64,000 nt of DNA, taken from NCBI GenBank assembly GCA_024998685.1, contig JACOEH010000005.1:62001-126000 (forward strand), read 5' to 3'. Of this stretch, positions 52,503 through 62,209 are shown in pieces. Origin of the DNA: Nitrospira sp. GTDB taxonomy: Bacteria > Nitrospirota > Nitrospiria > Nitrospirales > Nitrospiraceae. Numbering within the stretch: position 1 is the first letter of the stretch; the number at the start of each line of letters is the position of its first letter. A program made the position numbers and the translations under genes. The notes under the pieces were generated by a model, which made no database searches, had not been told where the DNA came from, and saw only the letters and a program-made list of their open reading frames with translations.

Positions 52503-53582
52503 GTGAGCCCTGAACAAGAACGGCCGGATCAAGGCATGGCCAAGGCCTTGGTGCCGTTGGCCACGACCGGGCTCCGACGGGCGGGTGGGGAGTTGCCGCC
52601 GGTCTGTCTCCAGCTCGCCTCCTCGACGCTCATTGGGCTGCGCGTCTACCTCGACGAGTTCGCGCGGCAGCTGACTCAGCACAAACCGGAGTCCACCACC
52701 GCTCGCACGTATCTGAAGCGCGGCCGTTACTTTATCCAGTGGCTTGAGCAGGGGAGAGATCCACAGTTGCGTCGTCTCGATCGCGCCTGTCTGGAGGCCT
52801 ATCGCGCGTATCTCGATCAGCGCTTTGCGAACCTTCGCACGAAGAATGGCTATTTGACGGCAGTCCGGCAGTTTCTGAATTGGCTCGTGCCGCTGCATCC
52901 TGGCCTCGTGAATCCGGCCGATTTGGTCCAGGGCTGGACCTGCAGCCGGCAGCACACGCGGCGGCACTTACCGGTGGAAGATGCCAAGGCGTTATTGGTG
53001 GCACTGGAGACGGATCCTCGAAAGACTGGCGAACAGCGCGCCCGCAATGTCGCGATGGCGTATCTGATGTTGAAGACCGGGTTGCGCACGATCGAAGTGA
53101 GTCGCGCGCGGCTCGAGCATCTGCAAGAATTGGTGCCGGGTGAGAAGTGGCGATTGTGGGTACATGGGAAGGGGCGAGCGTCAGCGGATGAGTCCGTGCA
53201 GGTGTTGAAGGAAGTCTATGATCGGATTCAGGGGTATCTTGGAGTGCGGCCGGGACCATTGAAGGGGAGTGATCCGCTGTTTGCGAGCACCGCTTGTTAT
53301 GATCGTGGAGGCAATGTCGTGTCGGAGGCGGGGAAGCGGTTGTCCACGCGGGCGATTCATCGCATCATTACGGAGGGCCTCTTGTTAGCCGGCGTGAAGA
53401 AGCCGGGCATTGTCGTGCATAGTTTGCGGCACTCGACTCCCACCTTTGCCCTGCTGAACGACGCGAATCCCACGCGGGTCCAGAAGATGATGCGGCATCA
53501 GCATTACGCCACCACGGAGATTTATGTCGAAGAGGTCCAGCGGCTGCTCGAGGGAGCGGAAGATGCGGTGACGCAGATTTAA
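52503..53582 (+). CDS. Tyrosine recombinase/integrase
   Basis: A 359-residue recombinase. Core-binding domain at about 35-130 (ESTTARTYLKRGRYFIQWLE), catalytic domain with Arg in MLKTGLRTIEVSR, Lys in HGKGR, HxxR in VHSLRHSTPT and QHYATTEIYVEE (Tyr). The GTG at 52503 has no ribosome site; a good AAGGAGAAGGAG precedes an ATA at 52488 in the same frame, suggesting a lost or unusual start. It would integrate or resolve the element. Confidence 0.85.
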   Translation: MSPEQERPDQGMAKALVPLATTGLRRAGGELPPVCLQLASSTLIGLRVYLDEFARQLTQHKPESTTARTYLKRGRYFIQWLEQGRDPQLRRLDRACLEAYRAYLDQRFANLRTKNGYLTAVRQFLNWLVPLHPGLVNPADLVQGWTCSRQHTRRHLPVEDAKALLVALETDPRKTGEQRARNVAMAYLMLKTGLRTIEVSRARLEHLQELVPGEKWRLWVHGKGRASADESVQVLKEVYDRIQGYLGVRPGPLKGSDPLFASTACYDRGGNVVSEAGKRLSTRAIHRIITEGLLLAGVKKPGIVVHSLRHSTPTFALLNDANPTRVQKMMRHQHYATTEIYVEEVQRLLEGAEDAVTQI

Positions 53583-53649
53583 CCCTGAACGATCCTCCCC
53601 TGGTTTGAGATGGACTCTCAAGAAGGTTCGCTAAACAAACTGGCGGGGC

Positions 53650-54368
53650 GTGAGCGAGACACGGTTCCATACGCTCGTGGAACGCTCTCCCTTTGGTATC
53701 TATGTGATCGATTCACATCTTCGTATTCTCCTCATGAACGAGGCGAACCAACGTGGCGCCTTTCGCAACGTCCATCCGATCCTGGGACGGGATCTCGGCG
53801 AAGCCATGCGGATTCTGTGGCCCGGAATCGGTGGCCGCAGAGATTATGGCTATTGTTCGGCACACCTTGGAGACAGGTGAGCCCTATTACTCCAACAAAT
53901 TCCTTCATGCACGGGCTGATGTTCATCAGATGGAGGCCTATGAATGGCAACTTCACCGTGTGACCATGCCGGACGGACGAGATGGGGCATCTGTTACTTC
54001 TTTGATTCGCCAAAACTGAGACATACCGAGGAGGCGCTACGCGGGGCACAAGTGCAACTGCAACGGCCGAGCAGCGCAAGCGGAAACGCTTCGCCACCGA
54101 GCTACATGATCATTTGCATGCAACAGATGCTGGTTGTGGGAAGGCTGAGAATCGGCCAGGGCAGGTGCGTGGCGATCGGTCTGCCGGAATGTGAGCAGGC
54201 CCTCCAGAACGTTGATGACAATCTTGTCCGATGCACTGACATACAGCCGGACGCTCGTGGCAGAGCTGAGCCCGTCGGTGCTGCACGAGTTTGGGCTATC
54301 TGCCGCCCTGTGTTGCGAGAGGTTCGCTCTCACCGTCACGGTTCAGATTGAGACCTCAGTGGAGTTAC
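53650..54368 (+). pseudogene. PAS-histidine kinase fragment, frameshifted
   Basis: From GTG 53650 (RFHTLVERSPFGIYVIDSHL) a PAS domain reads to about 53820, slips frame, ends near 54019, and the HisKA_3 part continues in another frame: ATELHDHLQQMLVVGRLRIG and TYSRTLVAELSPSVLHEFGL. The HATPase domain is gone; the sequence stops where an oppositely oriented outer-membrane-protein fragment begins. The 5' end lies just after the integrase. Confidence 0.65.
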
Positions 54369-54369
54369 A

Positions 54370-54748
54370 ACTCATCGAGGATCGGCGATTCCTGATTGAA
54401 GTTGTACATGGCCTCCGCGATCAGGTCGCGGCTGCCGGTCTTGTCGGCATCGCCCAACAAAAATGGAGCTCCAATGCGGGCTTGCCAGTTCCTGGCAAAA
54501 CCGAACTCCACACGCGGCTCCAGGCGGAAACGATCCTCCTCTTCTCCCGTTTGCTCGTAGCGGAAAAGACTTTGAAATTCGCGGTTCAGGTACGGAAGGG
54601 GATAGGCATCTTCCATTTGTGTGGGGATGTTTTCTTCCAGGTTGGTATGATCGGCGGCGAGCACGATCATCGGCGTGAGGAAGAGGTGCCAGAGCATGCC
54701 ATACAGTAAGACTGATCCCAGCCGACGTAACTGTTGTTGGGTCATCAC
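54370..54748 (-). pseudogene. Outer-membrane MetA-like protein, N-terminal fragment
   Basis: A signal peptide (MLWHLFLTPMIVLA near residues 18-31) leads to ENIPTQMEDAYPLPYLNREF and FGFARNWQARIGAPFLLGDA, the start of a MetA/phenol-degradation-type beta-barrel protein. The frame ends after NFNQESPI where the kinase fragment begins, so only about a third remains. Confidence 0.55.
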
Positions 54749-54772
54749 GCGCCCTCACTCGTTTAACAAACA

Positions 54773-56170
54773 CTAGCGGACACTGATCGGCACTGATTGC
54801 GCGGGCGGCGGCGGAGCGGTCGGCTCGCCTTCCATCGGCAGCGGAAGGACATTGGGCAGCGATCCGTACTTCTTGTCCCATCCTTGCAGCATCGCCTCGA
54901 TCATTTTCTGTGGCGTTCCGCCCGGCTCCATGGCTTCAGGCATCATCTGCATATCCGGCATGAGCGCCTTGAGCGCTTCCATCAGCGAACCCGGCTGCTC
55001 CCCATCCTCTAGACCGGGCGTCATTTTCATTTTGAACTGCGACATCAACCGCTCATGCTGATCCTCGCTCATACCCGGTGGCATCATCATCGGCATCATT
55101 TCTTCCAACATTTCCCGCATGATGCGGTTCATCTCGCCGTCGGTGCCTCTCATCCAATCGTAATAGATCCGAGGATCCATGTCGGGGTAAGGCACCGGGA
55201 ACTTTCGCGCGAGCCGCTCATCTCCCGGGTGGTATTTCATCGCATCAATGACACGGTACAACTCGGCGCGCTTCTGTTCGATCGTCCACTTGTCGTAGGC
55301 CAAAATGTCGTACGCGATCCCGTGCAGCATGTGCAGGTTGTCGAAGATGTTGGCCGACTCCGGTGAGAAGCGGGAGTAACGCGGCATGACTTCCCGGCTC
55401 AGCAACATGCGTAAGGGGCGATCCACGAGCACACGGAGATACCCGGTCTGATTGGTCTGACGAATCATCGATTCCTGCTCCTCGTCGTTGCCCGCCAGCA
55501 GCAGGGCTTCGTAAATGGCCGGGTGCCACCAGTGCGCGTAGTAGAAGAAATTGTTGGAGAGGGGATAGTAGTTCCGGAAGCGTGTGAAATAGGGCTTCAT
55601 CATGACCCCGGCCCGCCGCATGGTGACGTCGAGTGGGGCGGGGCTGCGAGGGATATTCATGTAATGCAGGTAGTAGTCGACCGCTCGATCTGTCCATCCC
55701 TTTTTGTCGGACCACGAGATGTTCTTATCCGAAAGAATGTCGTAGGTCTGTTCATGATGCAGATGGGTCCAATCGATCGCCCGGTAGAGCTGCCACGCAG
55801 CCTGCGAGGTATAGGGCCCATAGAGTTGCATCTGAGGTTCGACCGGTGGAGGATGATAGAGATAGGCGAGGCATTCGAGGTTGAAGTCATAGTCGGTCTG
55901 GGCATGGCGGTCGAAGGGGTTCAAGAGCAGAACATCATGCTGCTTCCCATGGGCGAAGTGAATGCCGGAACTGACGAGGTAGGCCGGGCGATGGCGTTGG
56001 AAGAAGTCGATATTGTAGCTGAAGAGCGTCGTGTGTCGCTGCCCACGAAGATGGGTGGTCTCCGTCCGCTGCTCGACGAGAGGAGGAGGAAAAACCGGAT
56101 GGGTGCTCGGATCGACTTGGCATCCAAGTATGAAGAAGCCGACTACGACTGACCAGAGACTCCGAAGCAT
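54773..56170 (-). CDS. Met-rich lipoprotein (candidate copper protein)
   Basis: A 465-residue lipoprotein from ATG 56170: signal plus lipobox (FILGCQVD), so probably outer-membrane anchored. The middle is Tyr/His-rich (HYMNIPRSPAPLDVT; HWWHPAIYE). Residues 345-440 are Met-rich (MREMLEEMMPMMMPPGMSED, MPDMQMMPEAM), typical of Cu(I)-binding segments. It shares strand with a Csp copper-storage gene and CopA. No family recognised; copper binding is inference. Confidence 0.6.
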   Translation of the reverse strand: MLRSLWSVVVGFFILGCQVDPSTHPVFPPPLVEQRTETTHLRGQRHTTLFSYNIDFFQRHRPAYLVSSGIHFAHGKQHDVLLLNPFDRHAQTDYDFNLECLAYLYHPPPVEPQMQLYGPYTSQAAWQLYRAIDWTHLHHEQTYDILSDKNISWSDKKGWTDRAVDYYLHYMNIPRSPAPLDVTMRRAGVMMKPYFTRFRNYYPLSNNFFYYAHWWHPAIYEALLLAGNDEEQESMIRQTNQTGYLRVLVDRPLRMLLSREVMPRYSRFSPESANIFDNLHMLHGIAYDILAYDKWTIEQKRAELYRVIDAMKYHPGDERLARKFPVPYPDMDPRIYYDWMRGTDGEMNRIMREMLEEMMPMMMPPGMSEDQHERLMSQFKMKMTPGLEDGEQPGSLMEALKALMPDMQMMPEAMEPGGTPQKMIEAMLQGWDKKYGSLPNVLPLPMEGEPTAPPPPAQSVPISVR

Positions 56171-56261
56171 GGCACGCAAGATCACGCAAGCCTCGGCACA
56201 ATATCTCAATCTCACGGTCCCCAGGCCGATCATGCCGTCAATCATGATTCAACCCTCTCCC

Positions 56262-56296
56262 GAGGAGGGCAAGATTCGATAAATCTTGCCCTCCTC
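56262..56296 (-). terminator. 15-bp perfect hairpin after the copper-storage gene
   Basis: GAGGAGGGCAAGATT (56262-56276) pairs exactly with AATCTTGCCCTCCTC (56282-56296), loop five bases. It lies 16 bases past the Csp stop and before the lipoprotein gene, so likely ends or stabilises the Csp message; no T-run follows on the minus strand. Confidence 0.6.
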
Positions 56297-56311
56297 ATGT
56301 TTTGGATGACG

Positions 56312-56662
56312 TTATCGCCGAGCTCCGGCCGGCTGTTGCCGTGTCCCAGCGCCGGCGGCCACTTTTCGACATTCTTCCGCACAGCGGCGGCAGGCCTCGG
56401 CGCAGCGGCGGCAATGGTCGTTCTGGTGCTTTTCGCATTCCGCGGCACAGGCGTCGCAAATCGTGGCGCAGACGCCGCAGAGCTCCGCGATGAATCGGGA
56501 ATCCCGGCTCATGAATGCCGCGCAGGACCAGCACTGGTCCGCGCAATCGATGCAGAGCCGCGCGCATTCCGGCATCTCGCCGAGACACTGATTGCCGCAC
56601 GATTCGCATTCTTCCGCGCATCGGACACAGGCTTCCATACAGGATTGATATTGATGAGCCAT
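56312..56662 (-). CDS. Four-helix-bundle copper-storage protein (Csp/DUF326)
   Basis: A 116-residue protein from ATG 56662 after GGAG. It has about 20 cysteines in CxxxC and CxxC repeats (MEACVRCAEECESCGNQCLG; CARLCIDCADQCWSCAAFM; CDACAAECEKH). This is the Csp family, which stores many Cu(I) ions inside a helical bundle. It has no signal peptide, so is a cytosolic type. Neighbours are copper-related. Confidence 0.88.
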   Translation of the reverse strand: MAHQYQSCMEACVRCAEECESCGNQCLGEMPECARLCIDCADQCWSCAAFMSRDSRFIAELCGVCATICDACAAECEKHQNDHCRRCAEACRRCAEECRKVAAGAGTRQQPAGARR

Positions 56663-56795
56663 TAGAGAATCTCCTTTATGTTAATAGGGCTGCGAAACAA
56701 ACGAGCAGCTCACAGCGACCTACGATCTTGAGCGTTGCGATAGAGCTGCCAACGTTAATGTCATGTTCCAGAAGATGCGCACGAAGGAAGGCAGA

Positions 56796-57146
56796 TCACA
56801 ACCGAAGAACAACGAGTCTGGCAAGGACTTCCTCGACAGGTGGACCTATACTTTCACTCCCAGAGAGACGGGAGAGCGCCATACAGTCAGAGGGACACAT
56901 CAGCGATACCGAAATGGTTTCTCCCAAGGACGTGCTGTCAGTATCAAGCCACGAAAAGTCATGATCGGCATGCTCTACGCTGAAGGTTTTAAAGACGTCG
57001 CAATAGTCACGCGCCGGTTGATCGGGTGATTCACAGCCCATCGCCGTTTGCTCGGCACTATACAATGGGATCAGACACGCGTAGGCGTTAAACGTCAGCC
57101 CGAACAGAAGCGCTGCCAACGAAATGGAGAGACTTCGCGCGATCAT
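56796..57146 (-). CDS. Small secreted Cys-containing protein
   Basis: A 116-residue protein from ATG 57146 with a signal peptide (residues 1-22) ending near AYA. The mature part has cysteines in YACLIPLYS, MGCESPDQPARDYCDVF and CPSDCMALSR. Function unknown; position in a copper region suggests metal stress. Confidence 0.55.
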   Translation of the reverse strand: MIARSLSISLAALLFGLTFNAYACLIPLYSAEQTAMGCESPDQPARDYCDVFKTFSVEHADHDFSWLDTDSTSLGETISVSLMCPSDCMALSRLSGSESIGPPVEEVLARLVVLRL

Positions 57147-57303
57147 GGACAAGGGACTCCGATAGACATCCTCTTTTCGCAAAACGAAGTCTCGCAAGAT
57201 GCAGACCTGAAGCATTATCGGAGGCGATTAATGGATAGATTGGCGAAATCGCAGAAGATGGGAATGGCATCTTTGGGAAATGGCCAAGGTTTGGAATCGG
57301 ATT

Positions 57304-57777
57304 TTAGACAACTTGTCTAGGATCGGGACAACTCTTCTTGCGCCACATCGCAGCAATCCAGAAGATCAGCGGCGGAAGCAATAGCATCTGGGCCATCGGA
57401 CTGATGCCCACGGCAATTACCGGAATGAGGGGCATCTGTGCGGTATAGCTCCACCACTTCATCCTAGAAATCATAATCCATTCCAGAGGAATGATCATGA
57501 CCAGCCCGATAAGGGCCATGAGCAGATAGCCTCGTAGACCAGGACGGTCAAACCATCCCGGGTGACCAAAGATCACCCGGCCGGCCCAGAACATGAGCAG
57601 AACGAGGAGACCATCACCGAGACTCGCGAGCATGCAGTGCCACCAAGGGATAGCAGTTCCATCTTTCGTAAGGTAGAGGCTGGACTGAGCCCGTTCCCAG
57701 GGATAGTTGAGGATGACCGACACCACAAAAATGCGGCGAGAGTCACGGCGAAAGAATTCATTGAAACTGCATTCCAT
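57304..57777 (-). CDS. Four-span membrane protein
   Basis: A 157-residue protein from ATG 57777 after AAGGAGG. It begins with an NYPWERAQSSLYL motif, then four hydrophobic helices (LGDGLLVLLMFWAG; LMALIGLVMIIPLEWIM; VIAVGISPMAQMLLL; LIFWIAAMW). Similar proteins with NYPWE motifs exist in proteobacteria without known function. Confidence 0.6.
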   Translation of the reverse strand: MECSFNEFFRRDSRRIFVVSVILNYPWERAQSSLYLTKDGTAIPWWHCMLASLGDGLLVLLMFWAGRVIFGHPGWFDRPGLRGYLLMALIGLVMIIPLEWIMISRMKWWSYTAQMPLIPVIAVGISPMAQMLLLPPLIFWIAAMWRKKSCPDPRQVV

Positions 57778-57942
57778 AAGCAGCCTCCTTATACTCTTTA
57801 CAATCCATGTCGCCTGGCATCGCTACCTCACAACCAGCCGGATCGTCGATTACTTAGAGAGATACTAAGTCACATGTCATAGCCCTACGGAAGTTACTTC
57901 CTTGCTGATTACCTTGGAATCCGCCAGCTATCGAAGAGCCCC

Positions 57943-57972
57943 AGGCAGGAGATGCCACATCACCTCCTGCCT
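57943..57972. terminator. 9-bp hairpin downstream of the peroxiredoxin gene
   Basis: AGGCAGGAG (57943-57951) and CTCCTGCCT (57964-57972) with a 12-base loop. A T-rich tail is on the plus side. It sits 25 bases beyond the peroxiredoxin stop and may terminate in either direction. Confidence 0.55.
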
Positions 57973-57996
57973 TTCTCTTTCGGATCGACCAAAAAC

Positions 57997-58632
57997 TTAC
58001 CGGTTTGGCTGCGGCGTATAGCGCAAATAGGGTTTCACGGTCTTGAAGCCCTTGGGGAAGAGATCTTTCGCTTCCGCATCACCCACTGCGGGGGTAATGA
58101 TGCAATCTTCACCGTCTTTCCAGTTCGCCGGAGTAGCGACCTTGTATTTCGATGTCAGTTGCAGAGAGTCGATCACTCTCAACAGCTCATCGAAGTTCCG
58201 GCCGCAGGAGGCAGGATACGTCAAGGTGAGTTTGACCTTCTTGTCCGGACCGATAACAAAGACCGACCGCACCGTCATATTGTCGATGGCGTTGGGATGG
58301 ATCATATCGTACAGCGCGGCGACCTTCTTGTCCGGATCGGCGATGATGGGATAGTTCATCGTCGTCTTTTGAGTCTCGTTGATATCATTGATCCAGCCCT
58401 TGTGGGAATCCATCGGATCCACACTGACCGCAATCACTTTTACCCCCCGCTTTTTGAATTCCGACGAGATCTTGGCTACGGCGCCCAGCTCCGTCGTACA
58501 AACCGGGGTGTAGTCTTTTGGGTGTGAAAAGAGAATCCCCCAACTGTTCCCCAGCCATTCGTGAAAATTGATCGTGCCTTCGGTCGTTTCTGCCGTAAAG
58601 TTCGGCGCATCATCGCCCAATCGTATTGCCAT
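57997..58632 (-). CDS. 1-Cys peroxiredoxin (Prx6 type)
   Basis: A 211-residue protein from ATG 58632 (MAIRLGDDAPNFTAETTEGT). The peroxidatic Cys lies in SHPKDYTPVCTTELG; there is one more Cys in YPASCGRNF and a Prx6-type C-terminal arm (LRYTPQPNR). It reduces peroxides, using a small thiol. Position between membrane protein and CopA suggests defence against copper-driven oxidative stress. Confidence 0.9.
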   Translation of the reverse strand: MAIRLGDDAPNFTAETTEGTINFHEWLGNSWGILFSHPKDYTPVCTTELGAVAKISSEFKKRGVKVIAVSVDPMDSHKGWINDINETQKTTMNYPIIADPDKKVAALYDMIHPNAIDNMTVRSVFVIGPDKKVKLTLTYPASCGRNFDELLRVIDSLQLTSKYKVATPANWKDGEDCIITPAVGDAEAKDLFPKGFKTVKPYLRYTPQPNR

Positions 58633-58967
58633 GGGATACCTCCTTGTATCGCGATATAACTCAACAAGATTCACGGAGCTCACTGCAATACTGTTTCACT
58701 ATGGGATAGTTCAGGACCAATATGGCTCCGGGGGGCCTCTAACGGAGTAGGACATGGACAAGACTCGCACACACAGAAAGCTACATATTTCTCCCAGCAT
58801 TTCTATCCATCGGACATCTTAAACAAGCACAAGAACCAAACATACCACTGAAGACCATCTAGCAGGCCGTCGACAATGGAAGCGAGAACCGTCAAACTAT
58901 GAGCTCCGCTTTCGAGGCCACTGCTTCCACAAAGACGTGAGCCGCTCCTAAACAATTTCCTGTAGCG
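58633..58967. other. Intergenic stretch after copA
   Basis: No gene supported. It separates the CopA stop from the peroxiredoxin start, both on the minus strand, and must carry the peroxiredoxin promoter. Confidence 0.3.
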
Positions 58968-61639
58968 TCACAAGTCTATTCTCCGGAGACGGAGCGCGTT
59001 CGCGATCACCGACACGGAACTGAACGTCATGGCGGCGCTTGCAATCATGGGGCTTAAAAGGACACCGACGAACGGATAGAGAACTCCGGCGGCGATCGGA
59101 ACCCCCAGCGTGTTGTAGACGAAGGCGAAGAAGAGATTCTGCCGGATGTTCCGCATCGTCCCGTGGCTCAACCGACGCGCACGGGCGATGGCTCGAAGAT
59201 CACCCTTCACGAGCGTAACCCAGCGCTTTCCATCGCCACGTCGGTTCCTGTCCCCATGGCAATCCCCACCTGCGCCAGCGCCAAGGCCGGCGCATCATTG
59301 ATTCCATCTCCCGCCATCGCCACCACATGACCGTCGGCTTGAAGCTGTCTGATGACTGCCGCCTTTTGCTCAGGCAAAACTTCCGCCTGCACTTCGTCGA
59401 TCTGTAGTCGGCGCGCCACCACCTGCGCGGTGGTCTTGCTGTCGCCGGTCAACATCACGAGCCGCAGCCCTTCACGATGCAACAAATCGATGGCCTCCGG
59501 TGTGGTGGACTTGACCGGATCATCTACACCCAGCAACCCCGCAGGCTTGCCGTCGATTGCCGCGAACATGACGGTCTGGCCGTCCTGCCTCAGCGGTTCA
59601 GCCTGGAATAATAACGACGCGGTCTCGACGTTCAATTCGTTGAGGAACGGGACGGTGCCCACGGCCACTACACGGTCCTCGACCGTGCCCATGACTCCTT
59701 TTCCTGTGAGCGAACGAAAGTTCTGGGTTTTCGCCGGAACGATCCCCCGATCCCGAGCGCCAGACACAATGGCCGCCGCCAGCGGATGTTCGCTGTTCTG
59801 CTCTAGGCCCGATGCAAGCCGAAGCAATTCATTCTCCGTTACGTTTGGGAAAGAAGCGACTGTCATCAGGTGCGGTTTGCCTTCCGTGAGCGTACCCGTC
59901 TTATCGACGACCAGGACATCGACCTTCGCCAACGTTTCCAATGCTTCGGCATTGCGGATCAGCACACCTGCCGTCGCGCCGCGCCCTGTCCCGACCATGA
60001 TCGACATGGGTGTCGCGAGTCCTAAGGCACAGGGGCAGGCAATGATCAGCACCGCGACGGCGTTGAGCAAGGCATAGGCCATCCGAGGTTCTGGGCCGTA
60101 GAGCGCCCAGATGATGAAGGTGACAGCGGCGACCAGAATCACAATCGGCACAAAATAGGCGGCGAAAACATCGGTCAATCGTTGAATCGGCGCCCTGGTG
60201 CGTTGCGCCTCACTGACCATCCGCACGATTTGCGCCAGCAATGTCTCTCGACCGACCCGCTCGGTGCGCATCACAAAACTGCCTGTCCCATTGACGGTCG
60301 CACCGACCACTTTCTGACCAGGTTGCTTCTCAACCGGAATCGACTCACCGGTCACCATGGATTCGTCAACGGCACTCATTCCTTCTAGCACCACGCCATC
60401 GACAGGAATCTTTTCCCCAGGCCGAACGCGCAGTTGATCGCCGACTTGAACTTGTTCCAATGGGACATTCTCTTCGCGACCATCATGCCGGACAACCCGC
60501 GCCGTTTTCGGCGCAAGCCCTAAGAGCGCCTTGAGGGCACTGCTGGTTCGGCTACGTGCCCGCAGCTCCAGCACCTGTCCCAGCAGAACCAGAGCGACGA
60601 TGGCAACGGCCGGCTCAAAGTAGACGGCGAGCTCACCGCCGTGGACACGGAAAGAGTCGGGGAACATTCCAGGGGCGAGTGTGGCCGCGACGCTGTAGAG
60701 GTACGCGGCGCCGGTTCCGAGCCCAATGAGAGTGAACATATTGAGATGGCGATTGACGAGTGAGGTCCAAGCCCGTTGAAAGAGCGGCCACCCGGCCCAG
60801 AGCACCACCGGAGTCGCCAGGACGAATTGAAACCAGACCAAGGCTCGTCCTGAAAAGAGGTGCTGTAACGGCTGACTCGGCATCATCTCGGAAATCATCA
60901 GCGCGAGAATGGGAGAGCCGAGGATGACACTCCGCCAGAACCGCCGGGTCATATCGACCAGTTCAGGATTGGCTTCCTCCACCGTCACCGTGCGCGGCTC
61001 TAACGCCATCCCGCAAATCGGACAATTTCCGGGCTCGGCCTGCACGATCTCTGGATGCATGGGACAGGTGTATTCCGTACGAGTGGCAGCAACAGTTACA
61101 TCAGCTGGTTCCAGCGCCATCCCACACACAGGGCATGCCCCTGGTTTTGTCTCCAGAACCTCGGGGTCCATCGGACAGACATACTTCACGATTCCACTGG
61201 CTGGAACGGGCATCGGTTTCGGAGTCCGTTGATTAGGCGGGGTCAGGTAATAATCGGGGTCGGCGCGGAACTTTTCGAGACACCGGGTGGCACAAAAGTA
61301 ATACTTCTTCCCCCGGTATTCGTATGAACCAGCCGCCGTGGCAGGTTGCACCGTCATGCCGCACACAGGGTCGATTTCGCTCTTTTCCGGCGCTGGCTGA
61401 GCCGACATCATCATCGGCAACGGCTTCCCCAGTGAAATGAGATCAGCTGGCACCTCCTTCAAGAACTGTCCTGGATTGGCTTTGAATTTTTCGAGACAGG
61501 ATACCGCGCAGAAATAGTATGTCTTGCCTTGGTAGGTGTAATGCCCTGCCGCAGTGGCGGGATCCACCCTCATCTCGCATACCGGATCGATGTCTAGGCC
61601 GGCAGGGGGAGTAGGCTGGATCGTTAGAATGGTCTTCAT
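58968..61639 (-). pseudogene. copA: CopA-type copper P-type ATPase, frameshifted near the end
   Basis: ATG 61639 follows AGGAGG. Order: two YHS domains ([40 protein letters not shown]), two heavy-metal-binding repeats ([31 protein letters not shown]), then membrane helices, [28 protein letters not shown] and [11 protein letters not shown]. At 59210 the frame ends in MESAGLRS; the missing end ([36 protein letters not shown]) continues to 58968 in the next frame. A one-base deletion in a G run explains this. The last helix pair is thus detached; error in the read is an alternative. Confidence 0.85.
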
Positions 61640-61798
61640 CGTCATCCTCCTGGTTCTACCTGCATATCGACTGCCGCAACACTCGCTCACTGTACCGTAG
61701 AACTATCATTGCAACTCCCATCTATCCGCCTTGCTCACCTGCCTTGAAGTGAGGATCCTAGCCTTCCCCTTGCCGTACTGCCCCGTCTCTCGTGCCAT

Positions 61799-61996
61799 TT
61801 ACTTTCCTTGATTGCCAACCGGCTTATCTGCCGTTGTTCCGGTCATGACCATGCCACTACCTCGCTCACCCACTTTCCTCATGCCCATATCCTCCTTCTC
61901 CTTCATGCTCATGTCGTTCATCGGCATCATGCACATACAGCCAGACACCACAGCAGGCATCAGGGACACTGCAACAAACTGACTTATGGATTTCAT
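61799..61996 (-). CDS. Met-rich mini-lipoprotein
   Basis: A 65-residue protein from ATG 61996 with a lipobox VVSGCMC near residue 19. The mature part is Met-rich (CMMPMNDMSMKEKEDMGMRK). With CopA and TolC around, a periplasmic copper-binding role is likely. Upstream in-frame ATG at 62032 is an alternative. Confidence 0.55.
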   Translation of the reverse strand: MKSISQFVAVSLMPAVVSGCMCMMPMNDMSMKEKEDMGMRKVGERGSGMVMTGTTADKPVGNQGK

Positions 61997-62209
61997 GGCA
62001 TTCCCTCCTTGCTGTTGTCCTTGTTCAAGCATCCACTAACCCAATGGATCTCCGATGCTTCGCCACGGTTCACCTGCTCCCACGGCAATCATCGCGCCAT
62101 GATTGACAGCCATTTACCCGATTCGTCTGGGTCGGCCACTTTCTGTATTTCAATGGAGTACAGACCTTATCTTTCCGCTCTGCTATGCACGTCATGCCTC
62201 AGTACGGCG

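Noticed and set aside
55523-56152. 209-codon plus-strand frame opposite the Met-rich lipoprotein gene
   Set aside because: It is the complement of a GC-rich gene with a clear signal peptide on the other strand.
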